Shown here: positions 6,470 to 7,933 of the stretch, piece after piece
Layout: each line of letters begins with the position of its first letter
Position numbering within the stretch: position 1 is the first letter of the stretch
DNA from: Nitrospinota bacterium
GTDB lineage: Bacteria; Nitrospinota; Nitrospinia; Nitrospinales; Nitrospinaceae
Direction of reading: 5' to 3'
DNA length: 7,933 nucleotides
Assembly (NCBI GenBank): GCA_027298165.1
Contig: JAPUGN010000174.1
Span: forward strand, 1-7,933
Position numbers and translations under genes: made by a program
The notes under the pieces: generated by a model
Database searches by the model: none
Seen by the model: the letters and a program-made list of their open reading frames with translations, nothing else
Told to the model about the DNA's origin: nothing

Positions 6470-6751
6470 TTACAGGCCGACGCTGATTTTTTCAATGCCC
6501 GCCAACAGGTTCTTCACGGTGGACCGGATTTTGGACTGGTCTCTTTCCAAACGCTTATGCACGCTTTCCAATTCCCCCAACCGTTTGACTTTGTTCTGGA
6601 GTTTCACATCGTCTTTCTGGAAGCGTTCCAGATCCACGCGATAGGATCTGGCTTCCTTCTGCAACCGTTGGTTGTCCTCACGCAACAACCGGGCTTCCTC
6701 GACGAGCTGGGGAATCAACTCTTCCAGTTTATCCATCGGGATCTTGGGCAT
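6470..6751 (-). CDS. Short coiled-coil protein, ZapB-like division factor
   Basis: This 93-residue protein is almost wholly predicted coiled coil: from about residue 8 to 75 it shows heptad-like spacing of Leu, Val and Ile among many E, K, R and Q (for example EEARLLREDNQRLQKEAR at 18-35). No enzymatic motif, membrane helix or signal peptide is seen. ZapB proteins are short coiled coils that bind ZapA at the Z-ring, and this gene sits 5 nt before zapA, so a ZapB-type role is likely. The call rests on size, composition and neighbourhood, because coiled coils align poorly. The ATG has AGGA 7 nt upstream. That AGGA is also part of a minus-10 element, so the mRNA may be leaderless. A second in-frame Met is at residue 6. 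Confidence 0.8.
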   Translation of the reverse strand: MPKIPMDKLEELIPQLVEEARLLREDNQRLQKEARSYRVDLERFQKDDVKLQNKVKRLGELESVHKRLERDQSKIRSTVKNLLAGIEKISVGL

Positions 6752-6757
6752 GGGCGA

Positions 6758-6786
6758 ATCCTACCACCGCCGCCGGGAGGTGTCAA
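6758..6786 (-). promoter_or_regulatory. Sigma70-type promoter upstream of zapB-like gene
   Basis: The minus strand carries a perfect TTGACA (6781-6786), a 17-nt spacer and TAGGAT (6758-6763), with TG at the extended minus-10 position (TGGTAGGAT). Six nucleotides separate the minus-10 from the ATG at 6751, so the predicted start site is the A of the start codon. Alternatively pheT read-through supplies the mRNA and the AGGA in this element serves as Shine-Dalgarno sequence. Confidence 0.6.
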
Positions 6787-6817
6787 TCCACTTGTAACCG
6801 CTTGAAAGGACAGTAAT

Positions 6818-7933
6818 TTACTCGCGGAGGGCCGCCCCCAACTGTTCCGAAAGGCTATCCACGATTTTCTCAAAAATGGGGTTCACCTCTTCATCTGTCA
6901 GGGTTTTCTCGGAGGATTGAAAAGAAAGGGCAAAGGTCAGGCTTTTTTTGCCTTCGGGCAACCGCTTGCCCTCAAAATGGTCGTACAACTCCACGCGCCG
7001 GATCAGGGCACCGCTCACCTGCCGGATGAGATCGCTGACCTCCTGGGCCGAGACGTTTTGATCCACCAATATGGAAATGTCCCGGTACGTTTCGGGAAAT
7101 TTGGGAATCGGTTGAAAACGGGTCCGATCCGGAATCACCGCCACTAATTCTTCCAGATTCATTTCGAACACAAAGGTTTCGAGGTTCAGTCCCCAGCGTT
7201 GCGCCAAAGCCGGGTCCAGCTGCCCGAGATAAGCGACGCACCGCCCGCCGACCAGGGCTTTGGCCGATTGCCCGGAGTCGATAAAAACGCGGTTGGCAGG
7301 ACGGTACTCCAGTTCTACCTGGAAATGATTCGCCAGAGTTTCCAATGCGCCCTTCAAATCGTAAAAGTCGAACGGCTTGCTGTTGTCCTTCCACACGCTG
7401 TTGGGAACCGGCCCGGTGGCCAGCGCGGCGAGGCATGCAATTTCGTGCGAGCCCTTGCCCTTTTTATTGAAAAAAATATGGCCCTGCTCGAACAGTTGCA
7501 CGCTCTTCTGTCCCCGGTTGAGATTGCGCGCGGCGGATTTGATCAAGCCCGGCAGAAGGCTGGGCCGCATGGTATCCATATCCGAACTGATGGGATTATC
7601 CAGCTGGATCAACGTCGACATGTTATCGCCCCACGTATTCAGAAAATATTGAGCCAGCCCCTTCTCGATAAAACTGTAGTTGACCGCCTCGGAATAGCCG
7701 AGGGTACGCAGAACCTCTTTACTCTGCCGGATCGCTGTTTGTATCTTGGAAAAGCGCACCGGGCTCACCGACGCCACCGGATGGGAAACCTCCACTTCAC
7801 CGTAACCGTCGAGGCGCGCCACCTCTTCGATCAAATCAATTTCACGGGTCAACATGGGACGCGACGACGGCGCCTCGACCTGATAACATTCCCCGGCCTT
7901 TTTCTCCTTCACGATCGTAACGCCCAGGCCCTT
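6818..7933 (-). CDS. pheT: Phenylalanyl-tRNA synthetase beta chain, partial (3' part)
   Basis: PheT is the large subunit of the (alpha-beta)2 PheRS, which charges tRNA-Phe; it carries editing, structural and anticodon-stem-binding domains. The visible 371 residues are about the C-terminal 45 percent of a typical 800-residue chain. The frame is open to the window edge, starting KGLGVTIV. The end of the B5 domain is seen in APSSRPMLTREIDLIEEVARLDGYG (21-45). The usual PS.R.D motif has Met in place of Asp here. Next is the inactive synthetase-like core with LDNPISSDMDTMRPSLLPG (111-129). The FDX-ACB domain closes the protein (about 275-371, PKFPETYRDISILVD and SLTFALSFQSSEKTLTDEEVN). The zapB-zapA pair begins 66 nt downstream. 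pheS, normally upstream, would lie outside the window. Confidence 0.97.
   Translation of the reverse strand, partial: KGLGVTIVKEKKAGECYQVEAPSSRPMLTREIDLIEEVARLDGYGEVEVSHPVASVSPVRFSKIQTAIRQSKEVLRTLGYSEAVNYSFIEKGLAQYFLNTWGDNMSTLIQLDNPISSDMDTMRPSLLPGLIKSAARNLNRGQKSVQLFEQGHIFFNKKGKGSHEIACLAALATGPVPNSVWKDNSKPFDFYDLKGALETLANHFQVELEYRPANRVFIDSGQSAKALVGGRCVAYLGQLDPALAQRWGLNLETFVFEMNLEELVAVIPDRTRFQPIPKFPETYRDISILVDQNVSAQEVSDLIRQVSGALIRRVELYDHFEGKRLPEGKKSLTFALSFQSSEKTLTDEEVNPIFEKIVDSLSEQLGAALRE

Overview
This is an ordinary housekeeping stretch of a Gram-negative (diderm) bacterial chromosome with moderate G+C. All recognisable genes lie on the minus strand, so transcription runs from the right end to the left. 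In transcription order they are: pheT (3' part only), a short coiled-coil ZapB-like gene, zapA, a 6S RNA gene, 5-formyltetrahydrofolate cyclo-ligase, rny (RNase Y), lysS, a LolC/LolE-type permease gene, and lolD (5' part only). The Lol lipoprotein exporter implies an outer membrane, while RNase Y argues against an enterobacterial-type gammaproteobacterium, where RNase E dominates. The combination of rny, lysS, lolC and lolD with a zapA/6S/FCL block suggests a deltaproteobacterial, Nitrospinota or similar lineage. That placement is inference from gene content and order only.

Right third (about 5885-7933): the C-terminal 371 residues of the PheRS beta chain are followed by a 66-nt gap. The gap carries a near-consensus sigma70 promoter whose predicted start site falls on the A of the next ATG. 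Then come the two small division genes, zapB-like and zapA, 5 nt apart. A second promoter of the same style begins 8 nt after zapA and drives a 6S RNA. The 6S RNA is recognised from its conserved core, its nested helices and its zapA/FCL neighbourhood.

Middle (5468-5884): about 417 nt between the 6S RNA and the FCL gene contain no gene I can support.

Left two thirds (1-5467): FCL, rny, lysS, lolC/E and lolD follow each other with gaps of 46, 97 and 62 nt and an 8-nt overlap. No strong terminator is visible between them, so they may form one operon or a chain of overlapping transcripts. The functions are translation (PheT, LysS), septum assembly (ZapB-like, ZapA), global control of RNA polymerase (6S RNA), folate recycling (FCL), mRNA turnover (RNase Y) and lipoprotein sorting (LolCD). 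They look like a conserved growth-related neighbourhood rather than one pathway.

I found no mobile element, CRISPR array, tRNA, prophage or clearly new system. The points most worth checking are the 6S RNA and its terminator-like end, the possibly leaderless zapB-like transcript, the shared TGnTAGGAT minus-10 element, and the unexplained spacer.
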